Shown here in pieces: positions 18,259 to 25,826 of a stretch of 60,545 nucleotides of DNA. A program made the position numbers and the translations under genes. The notes below the pieces were generated by a model. That model saw only the letters and a program-made list of their open reading frames with translations. It did no database searches and was not told the origin of the DNA. Source of the DNA: CAZUXY01 sp964624235 (GTDB lineage: Bacteria > Spirochaetota > UBA4802 > UBA5368); NCBI GenBank assembly GCA_964624235.1, contig CAZUXY010000029.1:1-60545 (forward strand), written 5' to 3'. Numbering within the stretch: the first letter of the stretch is position 1; each line of letters opens with the position of its first letter.

Positions 18259-19071
18259 ATGTCATCCGGAAAAGTAATAGTAATCACGGGAACCACGCGT
18301 GGTATCGGTAAAGCACTGGCTGAAGAACTTTCGGCACGAGGACACAGGGTATTCGGAACAGGACGGACCCGCATCAGTGAAAAGGATATTGCGTTCACTC
18401 CGGTGATTGTGGATATCACCGATATAAATTCCATTAGGAGAGGAATAAAAAAGATCCTTTCCGCGGTTGATCGCATCGATGTGCTAATCAACAATGCCGG
18501 CATCAGCCATTGCGGTGCGGTGGAGGAGACGCCTCTGGAGACAATGAAGTCGATATTTGAAACAAATTATTTCGGAATGGTCCGTGTTATCCAGGAGGTG
18601 TTGCCTGTTATGCGCTCCCATGGCAAAGGCACCATAATAAATATAGGTTCCCTCGCGGGGAAAATAGGTATCCCATTCCAGCCCCATTATGCCGCAAGCA
18701 AGTTCGCCGTCGAAGGTCTGACCGAATCACTTCTGCATGAAATGCGTCCTCTCGGTATTCGTGTGATACTGATCGAACCCGGAGATGTGGGGACCACTAT
18801 ATGGGAAAACCGCAAGGAAACACCCATGACGAATTCCCCTTACCGGCATCTTCTCGAACGTTTTCATGCTGTAAAAATGAAGGAAATGGGAGCTTCCGTG
18901 GATCCTCCGGAAAAAGTGGCAAAAGAAATCGCCGATATTGTGGATTCAGGGAAGAAGGGATTTCGTTTCACCGTTGCGAAGGGATCGTCATTAATCTCCC
19001 TGGCGCGCAAGCTGCTTCCCGATGCCATATTTTTACGCATAATTGCCAGGAACTACGATCTTATAAGCTGA
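18259..19071 (+). CDS. Short-chain dehydrogenase/reductase
   Basis: The 270-residue enzyme has the classical SDR layout: cofactor loop TGTTRGIGK at 10-18, NNAG at 78-81, and the catalytic Ser131, Tyr144 and Lys148 (YAASK). The residues after the second strand (GTGRTR) suggest NADP preference. The C-terminal hydrophobic tail and the split of the final segment resemble SDRs acting on lipids or retinol-like substrates. GAGGG precedes the ATG. Placement directly after the CrtI-like flavoenzyme suggests the two act on one lipid or isoprenoid substrate, which is inference. Confidence 0.88.
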   Translation: MSSGKVIVITGTTRGIGKALAEELSARGHRVFGTGRTRISEKDIAFTPVIVDITDINSIRRGIKKILSAVDRIDVLINNAGISHCGAVEETPLETMKSIFETNYFGMVRVIQEVLPVMRSHGKGTIINIGSLAGKIGIPFQPHYAASKFAVEGLTESLLHEMRPLGIRVILIEPGDVGTTIWENRKETPMTNSPYRHLLERFHAVKMKEMGASVDPPEKVAKEIADIVDSGKKGFRFTVAKGSSLISLARKLLPDAIFLRIIARNYDLIS

Positions 19072-19079
19072 TGTACAAT

Positions 19080-19877
19080 CTACATCAGGCTTTTTGCGAA
19101 ACCGACCACGGAGTTTATATAAAGATTCAGATCTTTGATGAAAATGGTATTATGATCGGCCCCTTGTATCTGAACCAGTTCCTTGATTGTCGAAGGTGAT
19201 TTCTCATAAAGAATTTCCGCTTCGTGATAAGGAATTATATTGTCATATTCCGCATGAATAATCAGTGTTGGATTCGTGTAATTCACGATCTTCATATCAT
19301 TGTCAAACGTGCCGTCCCCCGATAATCCCAGTCCATCCACATCGATACCAAGCAGCCGCAACAACGGCAATGCACGGGCAAATCCGCTTTCTATAATAAG
19401 ACCGTCAATTTCGTCCGGATATGACGAAGCGAGTTCTATTGCGGAGGCGCTTCCCAACGACCTGCCCATTACCAGGAGAGGTCCGGTCAGGCCATTGTTC
19501 TTTTTATGCGTTTTATAAAAATCATAAATTGTGTGGCAATCGTTCATCATGGCTGAAACAGTCGGTCGTCCGGTAGAATCACCATAACCGCGGTAATCGA
19601 CGGGAAAAAAGTTCAGCCCTGTTCTTTTGTAAAGCACACCCAGGTCATCATAATCTTCAACAATCTCACCGTTACCGTGAAAGAAAAGTATGGTGGGCGC
19701 GTTTTCTTCGGCGATGAAAAATCTTCCCCCGATCACAATGCCATCATCAACAGGGATGTTGATCGGAGCGAACACCCCGGGTTCAATGGTCCTGTTCTGG
19801 CTGCACCGGGGATAAAAAAGGTACATTAAAATTTCAGGCCGGTCAAACGGCCTGTAATCGTAAACCGGTTTACCCAT
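19080..19877 (-). CDS. Alpha/beta hydrolase
   Basis: The 265-residue protein shows the full serine-hydrolase set: oxyanion-side FFHGNG near residue 66, nucleophile elbow G138-R-S140-L-G, acid Asp212 (AEYDNIIP) and His242 (GADHNT). The family resembles the BEM46/FrsA-like group of esterases or peptidases, and no signal peptide is present. It sits eight bases after a lipoprotein gene, so the two form an operon, and it is convergent with the SDR gene. The substrate is unknown. Confidence 0.88.
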   Translation of the reverse strand: MGKPVYDYRPFDRPEILMYLFYPRCSQNRTIEPGVFAPINIPVDDGIVIGGRFFIAEENAPTILFFHGNGEIVEDYDDLGVLYKRTGLNFFPVDYRGYGDSTGRPTVSAMMNDCHTIYDFYKTHKKNNGLTGPLLVMGRSLGSASAIELASSYPDEIDGLIIESGFARALPLLRLLGIDVDGLGLSGDGTFDNDMKIVNYTNPTLIIHAEYDNIIPYHEAEILYEKSPSTIKELVQIQGADHNTIFIKDLNLYINSVVGFAKSLM

Positions 19878-19885
19878 AACGGACG

Positions 19886-20419
19886 TTATTTACCAACCAT
19901 TTTTGTTTTAATATCCGTGATTACATCTTCCATATTCTTGATAATGCCTTCGTAATACGCGCGTTCCTTCCCTTCGGTCTTTAATTGCAGCCTGTATTTT
20001 CTGAAAAAATCAGTAGATTCATCTTCATACTGATTGGCATATGAAAACTCGATAGTATTTGCATGTTTGGTTTCGCTGTTCCATGTGAAATATTCATTGG
20101 TTATTACGCCAGTTACGCTTAAATCAAGGTCGCCGTCTACCGGTTTGGTAATGAATTTATCGAATTCAGTGGTATCAATCTCGATTTTATAATGCTCAGA
20201 AAGCAGTGAAACCATTCTCTTGACAGGAAAATCTTTCATGAACCGATACGCAATGCGCCTTTCATGCCCGCTCAACCGATAGGTGAATTTCTGAAAATAG
20301 AACTTTCTGTCGTTAAGATTCTGCCAGTCCCTCTTATTCCACATTGTGCATGAGGATAATAATACTGATACCGAAAGCAGTACAAATACGAACATTCTTG
20401 ATCTTAATGTTAACATCAT
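19886..20419 (-). CDS. Putative lipoprotein
   Basis: From the ATG at 20419 the protein has 177 residues. It begins with a basic n-region, a hydrophobic core and lipobox LLSSC with Cys24 as the lipidated residue. The mature part is soluble and mixed alpha/beta, with no family I recognise. GAGGT lies nine bases upstream of this ATG; a GTG three codons earlier is too close to the ribosome site. It is co-transcribed with the alpha/beta hydrolase gene downstream. Confidence 0.78.
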   Translation of the reverse strand: MMLTLRSRMFVFVLLSVSVLLSSCTMWNKRDWQNLNDRKFYFQKFTYRLSGHERRIAYRFMKDFPVKRMVSLLSEHYKIEIDTTEFDKFITKPVDGDLDLSVTGVITNEYFTWNSETKHANTIEFSYANQYEDESTDFFRKYRLQLKTEGKERAYYEGIIKNMEDVITDIKTKMVGK

Positions 20420-20831
20420 GAATTTCACACCTCTATTCTCACGATTAAAAAATTATATTATGGTTTATAGCAGATACATTTACAAATCTTACGTCAATAA
20501 AATTTAATCAATTTACTTGGCAAATATAAAATTATCTTCGCAGATTTTCCAGTAAAAGTGTAGTTTTAAAACTTTTTATTGAAAATCCACTTTTTTATTT
20601 TTTATGATGATACCCGTTTAGGTTTGCTTTCGACTCAAATACATTTCACCTTCGGTTCTTCTTCCAATGACTGCACTGGCGTAGAAGTTGCACAAATAGA
20701 AACTTGTATAATCAATTTCACAATGAAAGCAATAATGAATAATGTCCGATATCTGTTGTATGATATTTTATACTTGACATATACATTTTTTTTACATCTA
20801 TTCTTTCTAAAATTTTCCCCTGGAGGAGTAT
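20420..20831. other. Divergent intergenic region upstream of the symporter operon
   Basis: This 412-base AT-rich region separates the lipoprotein gene and the symporter genes. A candidate promoter for the latter lies at 20774-20802. A plus-strand frame from about 20579 covers most of it but has neither ribosome site nor protein-like composition, and it overruns the real small gene. I see no RNA gene. Confidence 0.4.
20774..20802 (+). promoter_or_regulatory. Candidate sigma-70-type promoter of symporter operon
   Basis: TTGACA at 20774-20779 is followed after 17 bases by TCTATT at 20797-20802. The -35 is perfect but the -10 is poor. It lies 30 bases before the accessory gene. Confidence 0.35.
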
Positions 20832-21002
20832 ATGCTCGGATTGGAGGATTTTTGGGTTATACTGGCTTACCTGCTGTGTATAGTCAGCGCCGTTCTCTGT
20901 TTGATATACGGTTTTTTAAAATGGAACAGTGAGGGTATCGAACCTAACGGTGAATCAGCACACTGGGCCGAAGAAGAGATTAAAATAGAAAAAACTTTAT
21001 AG
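20832..21002 (+). CDS. Symporter small accessory protein (56 residues)
   Basis: The gene encodes one hydrophobic helix (residues about 8-30, from FWVILAYLLCIVSAVL) preceded by MLGLED and followed by KWN and an acidic tail. This pattern matches the small accessory subunit that accompanies certain sodium:solute symporters in bacteria and archaea. GGAGG lies five bases before the ATG, and the symporter starts 10 bases after its stop, so translation is coupled. Its role is probably assembly or stability of the transporter; this is inferred from context. Confidence 0.8.
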   Translation: MLGLEDFWVILAYLLCIVSAVLCLIYGFLKWNSEGIEPNGESAHWAEEEIKIEKTL

Positions 21003-21012
21003 GAGCGAACAG

Positions 21013-22776
21013 ATGACCATTTTCCTTGTTGCCCTTTACCTGTTGATTGTGGCATTTCTGGGTTATCTCGGTTATCGAAAAACCCACGGGGCTTCCGATT
21101 ATCTCGTTGCGGGTAGAGAGATACATCCCTACATCATGGCGCTTTCATATGGCGCGACTTTTATCAGCACCTCCGCCATCGTCGGGTTCGGCGGCGCCGC
21201 CGGTGTATTCGGTATGGGATTGCTATGGTTGACGGTACTCAATATATTCATGGGAATATTTGTGGCGTTTATTTTTTTCGGCAAACGTACGCGCAGGATG
21301 GGGCACCATCTTGACGCTCATACCTTTCCTGAATTCCTGGCAAAACGTTATAATTCACCCTTCATACAGAAGTTCGCGGGACTTATCATATTCATATTCA
21401 TGCCGCTTTACGCGGGAGTGGTAATGATCGGCGCCGCAGTTTATATCGAGCAGCAGTTCAACATTGATTATACGACAGCACTTTTCTTTTTTACGCTTAT
21501 CGTGGCGGTGTATGTAATAATGGGTGGATTGAAAGGAGTAATGTACACAGACGCCTTCCAGGGGACTATTATGTTTATAGGGATGGCGATTCTGATTATC
21601 TATACCTACGGCAGTATGGGGGGCATTATTGAGTCCCATTCCTCATTGAAAGCGCTTTCCCCTCCTCCTCCCATGGCGTTAAAAGGCCACACGGGCTGGG
21701 CTTCCATGCCGGTATTTGGTTCGGACTACTGGTGGACGCTGGTATCGACCATAATCATGGGTGTCGGTATCGGAGTATTGGCGCAACCGCAGCTGGTAGT
21801 ACGGTTCATGACCGTTAAAAGCAACAGGGAACTCAACCGCGCCGTTTTGATTGGAGGCATTTTTATCATGATGATGACCGGTGTAGCATTTACCACCGGC
21901 GCCCTTTCAAACGTGTTCTTCACTCAAAATCCTCAAAAATCACAGTTCTGTGAAATTACCGGTGCGTTGATAGATGCCTGTCCCGGCAGGAAAATTGTTA
22001 CGGTTACCGATAAAAACTTAGCAAATGTCAAGAAAATCAACCCACAGGCAAAACCCGGAGACAAAGTCGATATCCACAAAGGAATACCCCATAAGCACAC
22101 AACGAAAGGATCTATTTCCATCATCGCCGCCGGGGGAGATGTCGAGAATATTATCCCCCAGTACATCAAGCACGCACTGCCTCCCTGGTTCGGCGTTCTC
22201 TTCATGCTGACACTGCTCGCCGCGGCCATGTCGACCCTCAGTTCTCAATTCCATGCGATGGGTACGGCAATCGGAAGAGATTTCTATGAGCAGATTGAAA
22301 AGGGTAAATCTTATTCTGAAGAACGCAGTGTATTTATAAGTAAATTCGGTATCGGTATTACCATCCTGATCAGCCTGTTGCTCGCATATATGCTTCCCAA
22401 AGTTTACGATAAGGGAATAGCCATTATCGCCAGGGGAACCGCAATATTCTTCGGCCTTTGTGCGGGAAGTTTTCTTCCGGCGTATCTGGGGGCGCTTTAC
22501 ATAAAAAGGATAACCCGCACGGGAGCCGTATGGGGCATGGTAATCGGTTTCAGCGCCAGCGCGTTCTGGCTTCTGTTTGTCCACGCCGCCGAGGCCTCTG
22601 TATTCGGGCTGTCTCAGGCGATTTTCGGAAAACCGTTTCTGTTCGGCACCCCATGGAGCATTGTCGACCCTATGTTTATCTCTCTTCCATTATCAGCCTT
22701 TTCAACGTTCATTGTTTCTCTGTTCTCTGAACGTTTCCCGGAAGAGCACCTTAATAAATGTTTCAAGGATATCTGA
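21013..22776 (+). CDS. Sodium:solute symporter (SSS family)
   Basis: The 587-residue protein has about thirteen membrane segments. Typical SSS features are the SDYLVAGR loop after helix 1, the unwound helix region near ATFISTSAIVGFGG, and the AMSTLSSQFHAMGTAIGRD stretch near residue 410, which carries the second sodium-site serines. A long hydrophilic insertion of about 80 residues (about 305-385, with paired Cys) sits in an external loop. The substrate is probably a small carboxylate or similar solute but is not readable. GGAG precedes the ATG. A strong terminator follows. Confidence 0.92.
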   Translation: MTIFLVALYLLIVAFLGYLGYRKTHGASDYLVAGREIHPYIMALSYGATFISTSAIVGFGGAAGVFGMGLLWLTVLNIFMGIFVAFIFFGKRTRRMGHHLDAHTFPEFLAKRYNSPFIQKFAGLIIFIFMPLYAGVVMIGAAVYIEQQFNIDYTTALFFFTLIVAVYVIMGGLKGVMYTDAFQGTIMFIGMAILIIYTYGSMGGIIESHSSLKALSPPPPMALKGHTGWASMPVFGSDYWWTLVSTIIMGVGIGVLAQPQLVVRFMTVKSNRELNRAVLIGGIFIMMMTGVAFTTGALSNVFFTQNPQKSQFCEITGALIDACPGRKIVTVTDKNLANVKKINPQAKPGDKVDIHKGIPHKHTTKGSISIIAAGGDVENIIPQYIKHALPPWFGVLFMLTLLAAAMSTLSSQFHAMGTAIGRDFYEQIEKGKSYSEERSVFISKFGIGITILISLLLAYMLPKVYDKGIAIIARGTAIFFGLCAGSFLPAYLGALYIKRITRTGAVWGMVIGFSASAFWLLFVHAAEASVFGLSQAIFGKPFLFGTPWSIVDPMFISLPLSAFSTFIVSLFSERFPEEHLNKCFKDI

Positions 22777-22795
22777 TATAAAAACCGGATATTTC

Positions 22796-22827
22796 AAAAC
22801 CCTCATGAATTACAGGAGGGTTTTTTT
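22796..22827 (+). terminator. Rho-independent terminator after symporter
   Basis: An 8-bp stem (AAACCCTC at 22797-22804 with GAGGGTTT at 22816-22823) is followed by a run of T. It lies 20 bases after the symporter stop. Confidence 0.85.
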
Positions 22828-22830
22828 GTG

Positions 22831-22867
22831 CAGTCAGGACCACCCGCTAAGCGGGTGGTCCTGACTG
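22831..22867. repeat. Perfect 37-base palindrome (REP/IS200-end-like hairpin)
   Basis: Two 17-base arms (22831-22847 and 22851-22867) pair perfectly around the 3-base loop TAA. The core ACCACCCGC / GCGGGTGGT resembles hairpins recognised by Y1 (TnpA/RAYT) transposases at REP elements and IS200/IS605 ends. I see only one copy in this window. It directly follows a T-rich terminator. Confidence 0.7.
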
Positions 22868-23288
22868 ATTTTATAAATTCTTTGATTTCAATTCCGGCAT
22901 CTGATCAGACGGATAATTATTTATCAGGTGCGATACAATATATAAATGTCATAAGTTTTAATATAGTAAAAAATCTCAGAACCGGCCATTATACGTATCT
23001 ATACTATCGTCGAATGACAGGTTGATGATTGCACTTTGTGTAGTTCTGATTTATCTGAGGATTCCTTCTTTAAAGAAAGGGTATTTATTTTTAAATATTA
23101 TTATAATAAGTATTGACAGATTAAAACATTATGTAATTCTTTGAACAAAATTGCAGGTTTTTCTTTGAAATACACCCCGCCCTTCACAATTACCTTACTC
23201 CCACGACTACAGGTAAATCTGGAACGTATTTTAGGGTAAAATCTGCCAGCTTACAAGCTGTAATCTTAAATTTTTCAGGAGTTTCGAA
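22868..23288. other. Intergenic region and probable long leader of the cold-shock gene
   Basis: This gap has no supported gene. It includes TTCTTTAAAGAA (23066-23077, a perfect palindrome) and a small hairpin CAGCT/AGCTG (23247-23260) just before the ribosome site of the cold-shock gene. Long structured leaders are common in csp genes, but I cannot show one here. Confidence 0.4.
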
Positions 23289-23489
23289 ATGCCAAAGGGT
23301 GTAGTAAAATGGTTTAACGAAAAAAAGGGGTTTGGCTTCATCACGAATGAAGATGGAAGCGATGTGTTCATCCACTATTCCGGCATAGTAGGGGATGGGT
23401 TTAAAACGCTGGCGGAAGGTTCGCAAGTGGAATTCGAAATTGAAAACGGAGACAAGGGCCCGCGTGCGGTTTCTGTCAAACCTATATAA
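23289..23489 (+). CDS. Cold-shock protein, CspA family
   Basis: The 66-residue OB-fold protein has RNP1 KGFGFI at 13-18 and RNP2 VFIHY at 26-30, and the typical MPKGVVKWFN start. It binds single-stranded nucleic acid and acts as an RNA chaperone. AGGAG lies eight bases upstream. It is monocistronic, ending at a bidirectional terminator. Confidence 0.95.
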   Translation: MPKGVVKWFNEKKGFGFITNEDGSDVFIHYSGIVGDGFKTLAEGSQVEFEIENGDKGPRAVSVKPI

Positions 23490-23519
23490 TGTAATCTATT
23501 TCTATTATTGCATCAAAAA

Positions 23520-23552
23520 TAAAAAGAGTGTGGTGATCACGCTCTTTTTTTT
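23520..23552. terminator. Bidirectional terminator between csp and a small minus-strand gene
   Basis: AAAAAGAG(T)GTG pairs with CAC(G)CTCTTTTT around GTGAT, with one G-U pair. T runs follow on both strands, so it can end both convergent transcripts. Confidence 0.85.
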
Positions 23553-23564
23553 GTCCTGACCCTT

Positions 23565-23756
23565 TTACTTTGACTTTTTACCCTGTTTTTCACCGGCTCC
23601 CCTGGAAATCTTATCGATAATCTCTTTTTTGTAAACCCCGATTTCCATCAGTGTCGTTTCTATTTCATCAATGATTTCGATTTTTGCCTCATCAATTAAT
23701 TTTTTTATGTTCTGCTCCATTTCTTTAAGATGATTGAGAATATCGTCGTTACCCAT
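23565..23756 (-). CDS. Small helical protein of unknown function
   Basis: The 63-residue protein is acidic then basic, almost wholly helical, and likely a short coiled coil (residues about 4-45) with a Lys-rich tail. A strong ribosome site, AAGGAGGG six bases before the ATG, supports it as real. No family is recognised. It shares the terminator with csp. Confidence 0.7.
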   Translation of the reverse strand: MGNDDILNHLKEMEQNIKKLIDEAKIEIIDEIETTLMEIGVYKKEIIDKISRGAGEKQGKKSK

Positions 23757-23899
23757 AAGAATCCCTCCTTGAGATCATACCGTAGGGAGTTATATTGAAT
23801 AATAAATAAAATCAATCATAATTATACAGTACAATCAAATATTTAAAGAACTGATTATTCTCAATACCGGGATACGTCAATCCTTATAACTGCCAACCC

Positions 23900-24298
23900 C
23901 TATATCAACGTTTTAACAAACCCTTTTCCCTCAAGAGCCGCAACAGTACTGCTGATATCGCTGTCAGGGAATTCCAGCATCATCTCCATCATTGAAGGGT
24001 AAGTACCTGTATACTTTATTTTCATGGCAATATATTGCAATACCTCCTTCTCTAACTGATGGAATTTTTCTTCTTTCCAGTTTATTTTTCTCGCGACCAG
24101 GTATCGCCTGGCCGCTTTTGACGTTTCCTCAATCTGCATCAAAGATAATCTTTCCAGTTCACTGTCGGATAAACATCTTGTGCAGATATTACGGTATACC
24201 CTGTATGATGGGCGTATACTCATTCCGGGAATATCCGCTGAAATAATTTCTTTTCCGCATCGGATACAATTTTTTTTGCTGTATTTTAAAACGCCCAT
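23900..24298 (-). CDS. Unknown protein with zinc ribbon and possible winged helix
   Basis: The 132-residue protein starts with two CxxC pairs (C11/C14 and C39/C42), a probable zinc ribbon. A central helix and a C-terminal segment (PSMMEMMLEFPDSDISSTVAALEGKGFV, split as helix-turn-helix plus wing) follow; this last part reads like a small winged-helix DNA-binding unit. I do not recognise the full-length family. The start is not backed by a strong ribosome site. A regulatory role is inference. Confidence 0.6.
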   Translation of the reverse strand: MGVLKYSKKNCIRCGKEIISADIPGMSIRPSYRVYRNICTRCLSDSELERLSLMQIEETSKAARRYLVARKINWKEEKFHQLEKEVLQYIAMKIKYTGTYPSMMEMMLEFPDSDISSTVAALEGKGFVKTLI

Positions 24299-24353
24299 AC
24301 CGGGTTTTGCACTTAATACTAATCATGTAAATAACAGTAACAACCTCTTATTA

Positions 24354-24713
24354 CTATCCGCATATATAAAAACTTCCACATTCAATGAACCCCATAAACG
24401 ATGGATCTATTCCTTTACCGGCCAGATAATAATGCAGATTGTACGCATCACTATCGGATACCAACTGGTTCACTTTATCAATATAATTTCTGTTCCAGTC
24501 AACCCTTTGCATATGAATCCGGATCATCAAAAGCAGATTGTACAGATAATCCTGTTTTTCATCCCATACCGTGTTAAGTTCACGCTCAAAATCAATCGTG
24601 GTCCCCTCGCCTTCCCATCCTGCCTGCCTGGCCAGGTCCAGAATTTCCAGCCAGTATGTATCTTCACACGAATAATTTGCCGCAGTTTTCTTATTGATTA
24701 ACGTATATGACAT
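24354..24713 (-). CDS. Hypothetical protein
   Basis: The 119-residue frame is rich in Tyr, Trp, Asp and Asn and has no signal peptide, membrane span or known motif. Codon use and composition look protein-like, with WLEILDLARQAGWEGEGT giving an amphipathic helix. The ribosome site is weak. It lies between the zinc-ribbon gene and the enoyl-CoA hydratase-like gene on the same strand. Function unknown. Confidence 0.55.
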   Translation of the reverse strand: MSYTLINKKTAANYSCEDTYWLEILDLARQAGWEGEGTTIDFERELNTVWDEKQDYLYNLLLMIRIHMQRVDWNRNYIDKVNQLVSDSDAYNLHYYLAGKGIDPSFMGFIECGSFYICG

Positions 24714-24757
24714 CCGTATATCAGGGTGTTGCAGGATATAGTTAATACTACACTTTT

Positions 24758-25480
24758 TTAATCCTGTACCATGAGAAATAACGGCTCAATGAATTCTGAA
24801 TCCTCCCTGTCAATTACTCCTACTATCTCCTTATGGAGCCTCTTCTTTATCTCCCCGAAAATACCGCGTTTTTTGTTAAGTGTTTTAGCAAATGCAATGG
24901 ATTCATTCATCAGGGAATCCTGATCCGGACATGCCTTTACAATAATATTATGCTTTTCGAGTTCTGTCGCTGTATAGCGGTTCCCCGTAAGTAACATCTC
25001 GTTGAATTTATAATATGGCACGGCTTTTTTGACGAAAGCGATCATTCCCGGGAGAAACGGTATCCCTATATTAACCTCAGGGAAACAGAAAAAACCCCGG
25101 TCTGAGCGCATAAACCTGAAATCACACGCACATGATATTATGGCCCCGTTCCCGAACGCATGGCCATTAATCGCGGCAATGGTGGGTACAGGATACAGCA
25201 GCAAACTTTTAAAAACCTCATTCATTTTATACATCCATCCCTTTATCGACGCGGTATCCTTAACGTTCATCCGCCCCATTAGCCACTCGACATCAACCCC
25301 CTGAGAAAAATTCTTCGCGTCATTTGATGTCAATACCAGTGCGGTAATTGAGATATCTTTTAAAATTTCGTTTAGAACCTGCAACATACGATCGGCATAA
25401 TCCATGTTATGCCTGTTCTCACCGTTAGACATCGTAATAACCGCGATATTCTCTTCTTTCTGCCACGATAAGATCTCCAT
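24758..25480 (-). CDS. Enoyl-CoA hydratase/isomerase family protein
   Basis: From the ATG at 25480 (AGGGGA upstream) the protein has 240 residues. It has the crotonase fold with oxyanion-hole region NFSQGVDVEWL near residue 67 and second loop INGHAFGNGAII near residue 103. The two catalytic Glu of true hydratases are not both evident (the FPEVNIG loop has one), so it may be an isomerase or another crotonase. It is transcribed divergently from the serine-palmitoyltransferase-like gene across a tandem palindrome, suggesting shared control of lipid metabolism. Confidence 0.85.
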   Translation of the reverse strand: MEILSWQKEENIAVITMSNGENRHNMDYADRMLQVLNEILKDISITALVLTSNDAKNFSQGVDVEWLMGRMNVKDTASIKGWMYKMNEVFKSLLLYPVPTIAAINGHAFGNGAIISCACDFRFMRSDRGFFCFPEVNIGIPFLPGMIAFVKKAVPYYKFNEMLLTGNRYTATELEKHNIIVKACPDQDSLMNESIAFAKTLNKKRGIFGEIKKRLHKEIVGVIDREDSEFIEPLFLMVQD

Positions 25481-25826
25481 ACTGTTTTCCCCTGATTGTT
25501 TTTGATGCATCATATCGATATAAAGCTAAAAAACAACAGATTTTCCATGTTTTCTCCAAAAATATCCCCTCAACAACGACCAATCGGCATGTTTCTTTTA
25601 AAATCAAACATTTCAGTATCCCCCGAGAGCCTACAGTAGAGTCATGGTGAATGAGTACTCATTCATTTATGAATGATTGCTCACTCTATTTTAACTATTA
25701 TATTTTAGAGATAAGTATTTAAATATTTTTTTATCATATTATAATAAATGATTGATTTTTTTCAAGATATGAATATAATGCCCATCCAATTCGAAAATCC
25801 CAAAAAAATACAGGAGGTACACGGAT
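25481..25826. other. Divergent regulatory region
   Basis: The 346-base gap between the crotonase gene and the PLP enzyme gene holds the operator described separately and a candidate promoter (TTGCTC at 25677-25682, TATATT at 25699-25704, spacing 16). No small gene is supported. Confidence 0.5.
25648..25687. promoter_or_regulatory. Tandem TetR-type operator
   Basis: TGAATGAGTACTCATTCA at 25648-25665 is a perfect 18-base palindrome. A second site at 25670-25687 matches it at 14 of 18 positions, with centres 22 bases apart, two helical turns. The second site overlaps the candidate -35. The form resembles operators of TetR-family regulators of fatty-acid genes; the regulator is not in the window. 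Confidence 0.65.

Noticed and set aside
20579..20932. Plus-strand frame upstream of the symporter
   Set aside because: It overlaps the better-supported 56-residue accessory gene in another frame and lacks a ribosome site.
22828..23025. Small plus-strand frame through the palindrome
   Set aside because: It reads across the perfect hairpin after the terminator, with no family match and no plausible promoter.
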